44,401 nucleotides of DNA from Pelomyxa schiedti (Eukaryota; Evosea; Pelobiontida; Pelomyxidae): the NCBI GenBank assembly GCA_020536535.1, contig JAHLWZ010000929.1, positions 1 to 44,401 on the forward strand, given 5' to 3'. The notes below the pieces were generated by a model that was given only the letters and a program-made list of their open reading frames with translations, had not been told where the DNA came from and made no database searches. Shown in pieces: positions 9,801 to 22,066 of the stretch; position 1 is the stretch's first letter; the number at the start of each line of letters is the position of its first letter. The translations under genes were made by a program, and so were the position numbers.

Positions 9801-12800
9801 AGTACCCGAGTTGAACAAAGTGTATTGGCAACCTTAGGTGACCTTTCTGTTGTTGGTGCAGAGTCAATGGCTCCACATGTAAGAGAATTAGTTCCTCTGA
9901 TTATCACCATTCTGAAAGATCAAAGTGCCACAAGTAGGTTTTCTTAGTCATTTTTTTTTTCTATGTTTGATTCCATTCAACTAGCCAAGCGTGTGGCGAA
10001 ACGGGAAGTTGCCCTCCACACTCTGGGTCAACTTGTAAGAAGCACGGGTTATGTCATTGAGCCATTCCTTGATTACAAGGATCTACTGGAAATCATAATG
10101 AAGGGAATCTCTTCTGAGAGAAGTCCCACTATACGCTCTGAGCTTTTGAAGGGTCTTGGGATCCTTGGTGCTGTTGACCCATATAGACACAAGGTTTTTA
10201 TTTCTTCGTGTTTCCATATCGGTAGTTGAAAGCTCTTTTTAGATGGTCGTTCAGGCTGACTTGGCTTTAGTAAGCTCAAAGCCAGGTACAATGCATCTAG
10301 TGCCTACCAACACCTAATCTGCCTTAGGCTCAGCTAGTAGTGACATTCCTCTTCCCACAGTCTCCTCCAGTAGTAACGAGTACAATCCCACTGTTGTGAT
10401 CACTGCTTTAATGAAGATAATGCGTGACCCTAACCTGTCTGTGGTATCCCTTTATTCCAACTCACTGGGGTGTTACTGATTAACGCACTCACTTAGAATC
10501 GTGAAGTAGTTTTAACCGACCTCATGCTCAGCCTCCACAATCTAGGAATAGGGTGCAGGAAATTTCTGCCGGTTGTAGTCCCAGAATTAATGCATGTGAT
10601 GCATAAGTGTGAAGCTGGTATGATTTGTTCTAGTTCTCATTCATTAGCATTAAAGCTGCAAAGGCTTCCGAGAACAGATTTTCAAAGCATTAGCAGAGCT
10701 GGTTGGAATTGTGAAACAGCATATCCGTGACTACTCAGATAGCCTGTTCAATGTACAATCACCTTTGTTTCTCCTTGTAATCCTTACTCTCACAGCTCAT
10801 GCTTGAATTCTGGGATTCTTCACTACTTTCACCAATACTAGCACTTGCAGAACAAATTTCGTGTGCACTAAATGAAGAATTTAAGGTCAGACCATTGATG
10901 ACCACAAAAGTTACTTAAATCACAGCAGGCCTCTCTTCCACGTTTAATTCCTTTGGTTTTGCAAGAGTTACAACCTAGCAAACTCAAACCTATTAATGCA
11001 ACAAAGATCTTAAAAGCTTTGGAAACTTTTGGTGCTAACATAGAAGACTACTTACATCTCATAATCCCTGCTCTAGTATATCTTTTGCTTCAAATTAGCT
11101 CTTCCCCTCATTACTAAAGGTTGGGTTACTTGAACAAAATGAAGGACAAGTAGTGAAGGCTGCTATTGAAACGTTGAGAATGTATATACATCCCACCACA
11201 ACATTTCTTTAATTTGTTGCAGGCTGTGCACAAAACTAAATTTTTCTGACTATGTGTCGAAAATTATTCATCCTCTTAACCGCCTACTGGAGAAAAATCC
11301 CCCACCTCCTATACGTGAAGAAATAATGAAGGTGTGGACCAGCAAACTGTATTTAATATTTTATTATTTGACTGTATTACAGACACTGTGTACCCTCATT
11401 AGAAAGCTGGGGAGTGACTACTCCATCTTCATTCCAATGGTAATTGAAACAAAGATATTAGATGCATTAACTGTTATCAAAGATACGAAAATACCTTGTC
11501 AAACATCGAATTGTTTATCCAGAATATGAAGGGCTAGTTGGATCTCTTTTATCTGGTCAACCCTTAGTTGAGAAAGAGATCATCGATGTGTAATTCACTA
11601 GTTTTTAATTGGGTTCTATTGAAAACATTGTAGCACTCCCAAAGAATCAGACAAAGACCCCACCAAAGATGATAACTCACAGAAGGTTAAAAAAAAAGCT
11701 ACCAGTGTTCGAGTCATCCAACAAGGTCTCTCTTTTCCATTACAGCACACCCACTGACCTGAGAAAAAAGCATGGGAATCGTCTGCTCAACGTGTCTCCA
11801 AGGATGATTGGCTTGAATGGATGAGGAAATTCAGTGGTGCCTTGATAGCAGAGTCTCCTGATCCTTCGTTATATGCATGTCTGGCGCTGGTATTTTCATC
11901 TGCATTTCTGAGATAGTAACACCAACCTTACAATAGGCATTGGATTACCCTCCTCTTGTAAAGGAACTTTTTAATGCAGTCTTTTTGTCTGTTTGGAACG
12001 AACTTCACGAGTCCTTGCAAGTCCAACTGGTTGCCAATTTGGAAAGTGTATTAAATATTGAAAGCATGCCTCATGAAATTCTGCAAACTTTATTGAATCT
12101 TGCTGAGTGTATTATTTTATCATCTGTTTACTTTCAGTAATTCCTCCCAGATATGGAACACGAAGAAAAAGCCTTGCCCATTGAGAGGTTAGGTTCCATT
12201 GCCCAGCGGTGCCATGCTTATGCAAAGGCTTTGCACTACAAGGTGCTCTATCAATGAAAGAATATCCTTTTCCAAATGTTAATTTCACCTTCTTGCCTAG
12301 GAGATGGAGTTTCAACAGAAACCCAATTCGCCAGGTATCATTGAAGAACTCATAAGTATAAACCATCAACTGCAGCAGCCGGAGGCGGCAGAAGGAATCG
12401 TTGCTTACGCAAAGCAACGCCAAACAGTAGAGTTGCAGGAAAGCTTGTATGAAAAACTGGGAAAGTGGGAGCGTATGGTCTCCAGACTAGTTTGATTTAT
12501 TTGTCAAATTTGGTGCAGAAGCACTCTCTGTATACGAAGCTAAGTATAAAGAAGGACCCCTCAATTTCACTACTGTTCTGGGACAAATGCGTTGTCTTCA
12601 TGCAATTGGGGAATGGGAGCAACTGGCGGAGTTAACCCAAGCACATTGGAACGATGCAGCTTTGGATATCAAGAAGGAGATAGCTCCTCTAGCAGCCACT
12701 TCTTCCCTCAATTTATCTTCGTGGAATGCAAGTGGCTCTTTTTTTTGGAGGATAACTAATATCAAGCAGAAAATGAGGGAATATGTTGAGATTATGGGCA

Positions 12801-15800
12801 CTGATTCTGTTAGTGGAAGTTTTTATAGTGCCATTCTCGCAATTCACAACAATTGCTTTGATGATGCTCAAGATCACATTTCCAGAACAAGGGCCATACT
12901 AGACACAAAACTCACAGCACTTCTTGGGTATTCGTCTTCTTAACCAAAAAGCACGAAATTTACACTCCTCAAGTGAGAGCTATGACAGAGCCTATAGTAC
13001 TGTTGTAATGGTGCAACAATTATCCGAACTTGAGGTTATAATGTTTTGTGCGATGTGGGTACCCTAACATCACTAGGAAGTGATAGAATACAAGAAAACA
13101 GAGTCGGAACCGAGAAGAAGCATGATAAGGGCCACCTGGGAAAAAAGACTGAAAGGGTGTAAATATGATGTGGATACGTGGCAGCAGCTTCTAAGCATTC
13201 ACACACTTGTTGTTTCTCCCCAGGTTACTCTTTTTAGTCTCTTCCTCTTCCATAAAAATATCTCAAAAGGAAAACATGGATATTTGGCTAAAGTTTGTTG
13301 GACTTTGTCGTAAAAGTGGCCAGCAGAGACTAGCTATCAAGATACTCAACCGGCTCATTGGGTACGATTTGCAGCCTGAGTGTTCAAAGCTTCCTATGCA
13401 TTATCCAAGAGTAATTTCCCATATTACTCGTAGATAAAACCACTCAGACATAACTCAGGTTGCATTTGCTTTTATCAAGACATTGTGGGCTTCCAGTGCT
13501 GTTTCCACCCAAAATAGCATCAAGGCCTTTGAGTTACTGCAGTCTTTCTCCCAAAGTATAGAAAACTCTAATGACTTACACACAAAAGGTACTAGAAACA
13601 CACCTTTCCATAAAAGGCTAATTGAATACCCCTTAGGGCATGCCTATCTCAAGCTTGGTGAATGGCAGTTGTACTTGTCACAAATACAAGAAGACTTTAC
13701 TGAAGTACATGGAAGAACAAGGCTATCTCCATCGGATGTTCACGTAAAAAATAGATTCCCCTTAACTGATGTACCTTACTTCCACATTGCTTTCTTCCTA
13801 ACCTTTCCATAGGATACTGTGGGAGAAATCTTGTCCTCCTTGAAGAATGCTATTGAGTGCAATAGCAATTGGTATAAAGCATGGCACGCATGGGCACTGA
13901 CCAATTTTGAGGTTTTTTTCCTCTTCATCCTAATTAAAATTGACACTATCCAGGTCATTTCCCATTATGAACGCCAAAACGTTCCCACTGATCGAATTGT
14001 CAGCTTCATCGTCACAGCGATTCAAGGCTTCTTCAAATCTATCGCTCTCGGACCCACGCAAACACTACAAGATGCCTTGCGGTACTTACGATGTCTCATT
14101 CCCTTCTAACTGTTTTTAGTCTTCTGTCCTTATTGTTTAAGCACGGACAAAACAAGGAAGTAGAAAGTGCCCTTATTGAGGGATTTAGTACAGTAAATAT
14201 CGATACCTGGATTCAAGTGATTCCACAAGTGGGTGAAACTTTTTTCTATCCATCAATAACTTTTTATTTGTATGATCTTTTCCAAGATCATTGCTCGCAT
14301 TCATTCCAACATTCCTTCGATCCGTCATCTTACACATGAACTTCTTACTGGTGTTGGGAAGCAGCACCCACAAGCTGTTGTTTTCCCTTTAACTGTTGCC
14401 TCCAAGGTGTTTAACATTCTCATAATAAGAAATGATGCTACTTCATTTGAGTAAAATAATACTCACGACAATGTAGTCTCAGAGCGCCGCAAGGCTGGAA
14501 GCTGCAAATAATATAATTTCCAAGATGAGAAAGCAGTCAGCCATTCTCATTGACCAAGCACTTGTTGTGTCACAAGAACTTATCAGGTTTTTTCTGTTAC
14601 TATGTTTGTTCTAACAAAACCAGAGTTGCAATTTTATGGCATGAAATGTGGCATGACGGTTTGGAGGAAGCTTCTCGTGCCTTCTATATAGAGCACAACT
14701 TGGGTGGCATGCTAGCAGCACTTGCTCCTCTTCACCAAATACTTGAACGAGTACTGTTTCCCCAGTTTTTTCCCTTTCAATCCCGTAATATTCATTAGGG
14801 ACCAGAAACACAACGTGAGAGATCATTTAAAAGCCAGTATGGTCATGACCTTCAAGAAGCCTTGGAGTGGTGTAAGGTAATTTCGGTTTCACGTTGATTT
14901 TCTCATATTGGTTTTTTGCATAGAAATATCAACGTACAAATTCTGCTGCCGACATACATCAAGCATGGGATCTGTATTATCACGTAATACAAATTGAAAA
15001 GAAAAAAACATTCTCAGTACCTCTTAGGTGTTTCGACGTATCGTCAAACAGCTACCTCAAATGACAACCTTAGAACTACAATATGTGTCGGACAAATTGG
15101 ACCAAGCAAAAGGTTTAAAGCTGGCGGTACCGGGAACTTATAGGCCTGGCGAGCCTATTATAGAAATTAAACAAGTCGCCCCAATCTTATCTGTGATTAC
15201 ATCGAAACAACGCCCCCGTAAATTGACAATGATCGGCTCCAATGACATTGAGTACAAGTTTCTCTTAAAAGGTAGTCTTGCCCCGGTTTGCCACAGTATT
15301 CTGCCCAGTAACATACTAACAGGGCATGAGGACCTACGGCAAGACGAACGTGTTATGCAGCTCTTCAGTCTTGTAAATAACCTTCTCTGCAGCAATAGCG
15401 ACACCTCCAAATCGCATCTTTCTATCCGCACATTCTCTGTTGTACCCTTATCCCACAATTCTGGACTGATAGGCTGGGTTCAGCACTCTGACACACTTCA
15501 CCAGCTTATCCGTGAATATCGGTGAAGTTTGTGTTTTTCCTCCCTTCACTAATAGCTTTGCTTTAGTGAAACTCATGAGGTTTGGCTCGATATTGAGCAT
15601 CGTTTGATGCAACAAATGGCTCCTACCTATGACAGCCTCACCTTGATACAAAAAGTTGAAGTATTCGAGTACCCCTTAAGTATTCAAGAGGGACTGGATC
15701 TTGAACGTATCTTATGGTTAAAAAGTGCAAACTCTGAGGTGAGAGGAAATAAAAATAAGGAACCCAGATGACCTCATTAAGGTGTGGCTGGAGCGGCGGA

Positions 15801-16709
15801 CCAATTATACACGTTCCATGGCTGTTATGTCAATGGTTGGGTATATACTTGGACTAGGTGACAGGCATCCCAGCAATCTCATGCTTGAACGCAATACTTG
15901 TCAAGTCATCCACATAGATTTTGGCGACTGTTTTGAAGTTGCCATGCATAGAGACAAGTTCCCAGAGCGGATTCCTTTCCGGCTTACACGCATGCTCATT
16001 AATGCCATGGAGGTCAGTGGCATTGAAGGAAACTTCCGCTTTACCTGCGAGAAAGTTATGAGTGTTCTCCGGCGTAACAAGGAGAGCCTCATGGCCGTTT
16101 TGGAGGCGTTCGTGTATGACCCACTCATCAATTGGCGGCTGTTGACCTCAAAATCTCCCAGTAACATGTTTCTCCTTGAGTGACTTTCTACTAACAAAAA
16201 TCCAAGACAAAATCAACCGACAAGCTCCAGAGGAATGGGCACCACCCACTCTTGCTGGTATCATCTTTACCAAACCACTCTGTACTAATTCCGTTTGTAG
16301 ATGGTTCCCAAAACGACACGCCAGGGCATCGCATATATGTCTCCCACGGGGACGATGATGGTAGGGAGTAACACCCTCTTAATCTCATTAACATTTTGTA
16401 GTTGCCATAAAAGAGGCAGACCACCGATCCGAAGTGTTGAATGAGAGAGCAATTTCTGTTTTGAAAAGAGTTAACCGTAAGCTGACTGGAAGAGATTTCT
16501 CGAATGATGTGCTGAATGTACACGACCAGGTGATAATTCTATCATACCATTACTTAATTTCCACCATCTCACGAACCTAAAAGGTTGACAAACTCATCAA
16601 ACAAGCCACATCCCACGAGAATCTTTGCCGGTGCTATGTTGGATGGTATGTCCTCAACACTATTTAAACGGTCACTCATTGAAATCAAACCAGGTGCCCA
16701 TTTTGGTAG
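6855..16709 (+). CDS. TOR: Target of rapamycin (TOR) serine/threonine kinase, full length
   Basis: A many-exon gene covering the whole PIKK protein that forms TORC1/TORC2. It starts [12 protein letters not shown], and the first intron (6932-7057) restores [11 protein letters not shown], matching the mTOR N-terminus. HEAT repeats occupy about 7058-12100, and the FAT domain about 12150-14600, including [14 protein letters not shown] and [13 protein letters not shown] pieces lie at about 14625-15050 ([32 protein letters not shown]). The kinase domain (about 15100-16170) has [15 protein letters not shown], the catalytic loop GDRHPSN (15858-15878) and DFG (15917-15925). The FATC runs from about 16580 and ends GWCPFW, split by a 48-nt intron (16646-16693), with TAG at 16707-16709. 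In FRB the rapamycin-contact Ser is kept but neighbouring aromatics differ. Many internal introns were not all mapped; no break was found that a plausible intron does not explain. Confidence 0.95.
15272..15322 (+). other. Stop-free 51-nt intron inside the TOR kinase domain
   Basis: The segment starts GTAGTC and ends with ACATACTAACAG, a strong branch site directly before the AG. Removal joins FLLK to GHEDLRQDE exactly as in other TOR kinases. Its length is 17 codons and it has no in-frame stop, so retention would insert 17 residues without breaking the protein. Confidence 0.75.
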
Positions 16710-16849
16710 TCCAAACACTGAGGCCCTCCCAACAACAACTTATGTACTAATCATCACCCAAATTGTATAGTGTGACGCGAGAAAAAACCAACCAATTAAA
16801 AAAACCTCATGTAACACATTGAGGTAGCAACATTGGCTTTCTTGCTTGA

Positions 16850-16878
16850 GGTGTTTCCCGAAACACCCCTTTTTTTTT
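16850..16878. other. Hairpin followed by T tract between TOR and the PH-SH2 gene
   Basis: GGTGTTT and AAACACC form a perfect 7-bp stem with loop CCCG, followed by CC and nine T. This looks like a bacterial intrinsic terminator but lies about 140 bp after a eukaryotic stop codon. It could affect 3' end formation or be coincidence. Confidence 0.3.
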
Positions 16879-16983
16879 GGCTTTATTCGTTTTATCAGTG
16901 TTCACTGTGTTTAATTTCCCCTAAACGAGATCTCCAAAAGAAACGACCAAACAAAAATTAAAAAAAAAAAAGAAATCACGGTG

Positions 16984-19900
16984 ATGTCGCTGCAAGAGGC
17001 GAGCTCTTTTGTTTTGAAAAATATTGGCCACTCTAAAACCAATCAACTCAGGGAGATGAGTCTGGGTTTCTATTTTGTGAGAAATTTGACTGGAACAGTG
17101 GGTGGTTTGTTCTAAGGGGCAACATGTTGTCCCTTTTTTCGAAGCCTTCTGTATGTCAATGCTTAAAATGTTTTGTGTGCTTCTTTTTTTGGATAACTTT
17201 TCATACAAACACCAGGATGGAACCCCTATGGGGGTTTTTGAGCTTGGAGAGAGTTCTACAGTCTCACAACTGTCTGACCCTCGTCACCCTTTCTGCTTTA
17301 GCCTTGTGTGCACTTTTTTTATATTGTCATTTTTGACTTGGAACCCAATGGTACACCAGAAAAATCATACCGCAGAAGGTATCTGGAAACTTGCTGCAGC
17401 AAGCAATAGGGATATGCAAAATTGGGTAAATCTATTGAAATCAAAATGCTCTCCCGTTAGACCTTTGAACCAAGAAGTGGATATTGAGTCCTTCTGGAGT
17501 TTGAATTTTGGAAGAGTTTGTCACTCCAATTATTGTAGAAGCGAACTCAAACCAAACAGCTGGATGAAATTTTGTGGAGTCAACTTATTCAAGCAATATG
17601 TGAAACAACTAGAGTTACAAACATTCCTCCAAACAAAGAGGAAGCACTATTTTGCATTGTTAACATTATATCTGACAATGGTTTCACTCCTACCACCCGT
17701 TTACATTTAATGGAAAACAGGTCTGAGCTCCAAACACACAGTAACTCGGACACTGTTTAAACTTTTTGTCAGTATATTTGGGCCCATAGCACTGTGTGTG
17801 GAAAAATGTGACAATTTTGTAAATTCCGGGTATTTCCCTCGTAGTGCAACAGTGACCTCTAAGTTGTGTCAAGTTATTTTTTTGGACATCTGACTTCACT
17901 TGAGTCGGAAGAATTACTTCGACAAGCAGGGTTGGAAATTGGAATGTTTCTATTTCGTATGAGGAGAAGGTAATGTAAACTGTGGGACTCAAATAGGCAA
18001 TAACTCTGTAAGTAGTCATCACATAGTGCTGGCATATGTGGACCCGAGCAAAATTATACGACACAATTTAGTGACTATATCAAAAAGCGAATATGTTTTG
18101 CATCCATCAGGTGGAAGTTTCAAGGTAAACAAAAGTGGGAAAACTTTCAAAATGACACCCTGGCAGCTTCTTACAGAACTTGTCACAGCATATAACCAAA
18201 GACTACTTATTCCTTTAAAAATTGACTTATTAGCTAAATGGGGCAAGGTATTCTTCCTTTCTCTTGTAACAATAGTAATTTAATTTACCCCCGAAGAACG
18301 GAAATGACACCAGGTTTATACAGAAAGTACTATTATATAATACTAAGCGCCAAAAGGAAGGTTGTTAGAGAGGAAGCCACTTCTCCTGAATTGCATGATG
18401 AAATTCTGCAGCCAAATGTGTCCGTTGCTTCACAGTCCTCCTCATCTGTGAATTCTGCTCCTCGAACTACTGCAATGAAAGCCTCCCCAAATTTGGATGT
18501 ACTTGCAGAAAGAAAGCGGATAGAGGATGAGCTCCGTGCCGCGCAAGGCCGTGCTCAAGAGCAAGCAAGGCATGTGCGCAACAAAAAAAACACATTTCAA
18601 TGGTTGACTGTTATTTATCTTTGAACAGGTTAGAACACGAAGAAAGATCCAAATCAGAGAAGGATAAACGTGAAGACCACGAAAAGATTTCAAAGTCCAA
18701 ACAACTCCAGGAAGAAACCTTACGTCTGCGCCAGGAATTATCAGAGGCTAAAACCTCGTAAGTGTTATCACAGTAATTGTTTTGTTAAGTGATCAAAAAA
18801 GTTTAATGAGGCAGCAAGCTGAAGTGTTGCGGCTTTCAAAAGAAAAAGATGCCCTCAAAGCAGCCTCGGGTGCGTACAAAGAAGACATACATATTACCTC
18901 ACATAACCGTCACCAGTTAAACCAGACCAGATAGTCAAATCTCTTGTTGCCTCTGTTAAACCGACAGCTGTTTTGAATATCAAAATCCCAGTACTTTCTG
19001 CAAGACGGTATAACGAAGTTGTATCTACTTTCATTTTTCATTAATAGAACCAGGAAGATGAAATTTGACTTGACCCATACAGTGAAAGAAGGAATGCAGA
19101 AAATTCTGCGCAATATTCCAGTTCATAACCAGGAATACCTTGGATTATTTATCAGTGCCACAGGAGTTTGGTTAAATGAAGCGCGCCCTTTAAATAGCTA
19201 TCTTTTGGTTGACGAGGTTAGTGTGAAAAATAAATAGAGTGTCTCATAAACTCAGGACAACCTGGAGCTCTGTTATAAACCAAGTGAAACAAATCCACCG
19301 TATGTAAATGTTGTGAACCAGCCTTTTGGAGAAACCGAACATGTGCTCATTGGTACCCAATTTAATCTCTTGTAGACTTCTATTTAGTTCCGTTAGACCC
19401 AAGGACAACTATACTGGGGCTCATTCAAGCACTGGAGAAAAAAGATCTATCTCAGATCCAAACTTGTTCAATTTACATTCCTGGAAATGGCCCTGATGGA
19501 CGAGGGGGAGTATTTTGTGAACCAAACCAGAAGATAACAGAATACGGAATACACGACAAGGCATCAAACTGCTGGCAGATCTTCAATTTAATGGACATTT
19601 TAGAATACAATCGAATTCAGGAGCTTTATAGGATGCTCTTTGAGTTCTCCTGAAGAAGCAGCCCAAGCGTTGCAGGCATCGAGTTCTGAATCGAGTCCGC
19701 CCCCAGCAACTCAAGCTTCTACAACAGAGAGTCCTCCGCCGCCGCCGCCACCAGGTTTTTGCCATCTCTATTGAAGAGTTACCAAGAAAAACTAGGCCCA
19801 AGAATAATTGTACCTGGTGGAGGAATTCCATTGAACCTTCTTGCTGGTAAGGCAAGCCTTAAGTCTGTCAGTACCCGAAACCCCTCTGCAACACCTTCTG

Positions 19901-21997
19901 AAAGAACACAAATTCCTCCTCCAACAGTTGAATTCGGAAGTGAGTTAAAGAATGCAATATCACGGCCCGCATTAAAAAGGGTGCGAAACAGATGGACATA
20001 TGTGTATCTTTTACACAAATAATTGTTCCAGGGTTCCAGACCTGTTTCTTCAGTGGACTCTCCAACCCCAGCAGAACCAGTAAACGATGAGCTGCTACTG
20101 AAGCTTAAAAAGTTCTTCTTTCTGTCAAAAATGAAGAGTTAATATAGATTGCAGACGTTTGGCTACAATGGAAAAACAATTTGAAGAAGCAAAATTGGAA
20201 GAATTGAAAGAAAGAGATTCCCGACTTTCTGTGCAACATCACCCCACTACATCGAATATTACAGGGACATCTTCATCTCTGCGTCCCACTCCTAATGCAA
20301 CAAAAGCAAGTAACATGACCTCTCCAGCAACACATCCAACAATGCACCCTGCCACGCATCAACCTGCGTCTACCCCATCGTCTTCATCTATGATCCAAGC
20401 ATCTTCCACTACAACACCCTCACGGACACCCTCACCAACACCCTCACCAACACCAACACCCACTTCCACGACAACTCCGCCGACCACACCAACTCCAGCA
20501 CCTACACCCACACCCACACCCACACCCACACCCACACCCACACCAACCCCATTACCCATACCCACCCCATCACAGCCTACGTTAGCTCCCACACCCACAC
20601 CAACTCCAACACAGCCTACTACTGTAAACCCTGGTACAGAAGCCGTAAGCGCAGAACCTAAACACACAGCACACACTACAGCTTCCACTTCCTCTCCACC
20701 TACTGTTGTAACTCCTATTGCGCCAAATCCCAGCATTTCCACGCCCCCAAGCACCCCACAGGTTCAACCATCACATCCAGTTGCACCCCAACCCTCTGCA
20801 GCCAGTACTCCCCATTCCACTTCTGTGCCCCCCCACCCCGAGTTCCGGCGTTCAGGTTTCAGTTTCTCTCCGTATTGCTGACCTTGACTCATTACTATAG
20901 GTCAATTTCCCACCACCAGATTAAATAAGCCCGGATTGCAAATAGGGAGACACTCTACATATATTCCTGCGACACATAGTGCATTATCAGCAAATAACCA
21001 TATGACGCCTGCCGTTTCTGTCACTCACACTGCTTTGTCAACGTCCGTAGCTCCTGTAACCGCCTCGTCTTCAGTTCCCCCATCTTTGTCAACACCATCT
21101 CACTCAAGTCCACACTCTTCACCTTCATTGGTGCCTTCAAAGGATCCACTCTCGTCTCCTTCCCTTGTACCTTCAAGCACTGGGGGAGACTCGTTGGATA
21201 TTCTGGACTCCCTCCTTGACACACTTGCAGCAGTTAGTGCAGACCCAGGTACTCACTCTTACAACTCAGTTGGTTGTAAAACTTGAAAAGACTCTGCAAT
21301 ACGGTCCCAGCAGTGGGCAAGCGACGTTTCACAGATACCTCAGTGGTGGGATACGCAGAAAAGTCTGGTAGGAAGAACAGAATCTGTATTCAGCACAGCC
21401 CAACGAGTGAAAGAGTTATTTCTGCCATCATCAGGTTAACTCTTCACTGTAATTTTTTATTCTCTCAAACAATTTTTTTTAAAAAAAAACCAAGATGACC
21501 TTGCAAGGAATTCCCAGCTTTCCGCACTCCCCACAAACCAACTACAATCCGTTGTTAACACACTTCTCTCCCTGATTGTTGAGATGCAATCAGCAACCCA
21601 GCCAAAACCCACCCACACAAACACAAACACAAACACAATCACAAGCACAATCACAAGCACAAATGCAAGCACACCAGCACCAACACCAGAACCCACAACA
21701 GAACCGGAACCAGAACCGGCAACAACAGCAACAACCATAACGACTGCCACACCAACAGAGACCACAACAACCACCACAACAGTTATACACACAGAGGAGA
21801 CACCTCCACCCACACCTATCAGTGAGGCTCCAGCCGCGGATCAGATGCAGAGCACAACACTGACCACAGAACCTCAGAAAGCAGTTGATGACTATGGCAC
21901 AATGTCAGCAGTAGGTGACCCGCAAGTGTACTACAACACTGGTGATGACCCTTGGTCCGCAGTGGACAACACAGCATGGACACCTTCTAATTTGTAA
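16984..21997 (+). CDS. PH-SH2-coiled coil-ubiquitin-like-polyproline-WH2-like scaffold protein
   Basis: A multi-exon gene; exons 1-15 (16984-19352) keep phase over 565 codons. Order: PH domain ([15 protein letters not shown], then [17 protein letters not shown], 17052-17450); a helical linker (17539-17829); an SH2 domain (17874-18230) with [20 protein letters not shown] carrying the phosphotyrosine-binding Arg, and HHIVLAYVD; a coiled coil (about 18470-18870); a ubiquitin-like, talin/kindlin-F0-like fold ([27 protein letters not shown], 18917-19300) and a second similar unit to about 19560. Then SPPPPPPPG, two WH2-like motifs ([17 protein letters not shown]), another coil at about 20150-20220, long Thr/Pro repeats, a helical stretch at about 21300-21590 and a C-terminus ending TPSNL. 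It likely links phosphotyrosine and membrane signals to actin. The exon junction near 19560-19630 is unresolved. It converges on the Nudix gene. Confidence 0.8.
20504..20546. repeat. (ACACCC)n microsatellite encoding Pro-Thr repeats
   Basis: About seven tandem copies of the hexamer ACACCC lie inside the scaffold gene and encode alternating Thr-Pro. Looser ACACC/CCAACA repeats extend on both sides from about 20400 to 20620. On the opposite strand the repeat gives an artefactual Gly-Val open frame. Confidence 0.85.
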
Positions 21998-22066
21998 GAA
22001 ATTATTCTGTTGTGAATTTGTTGGGCTTTTAAAAAAGGATTTTTGGTTTTTCCTCAGCACAACACA

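Noticed and set aside
6855-16709. TOR as a pseudogene, or a reassigned stop codon, because many frames end in stops
   Set aside because: In every junction I worked through, removing GT-AG introns restores conserved TOR sequence up to GWCPFW, and stops fall inside introns. The standard code fits all genes.
17830-17883. Apparent frameshift at a T7 run before the SH2 domain
   Set aside because: An intron at 17830-17873 (GTATTT...GTCAAG) restores [16 protein letters not shown] in phase, so no sequencing error or pseudogene is needed.
20359-20754. Minus-strand frame rich in Gly-Val repeats
   Set aside because: It is the reverse reading of the ACACCC/CCAACA repeats encoding Thr-Pro in the scaffold gene; no start context, splice signals or family.
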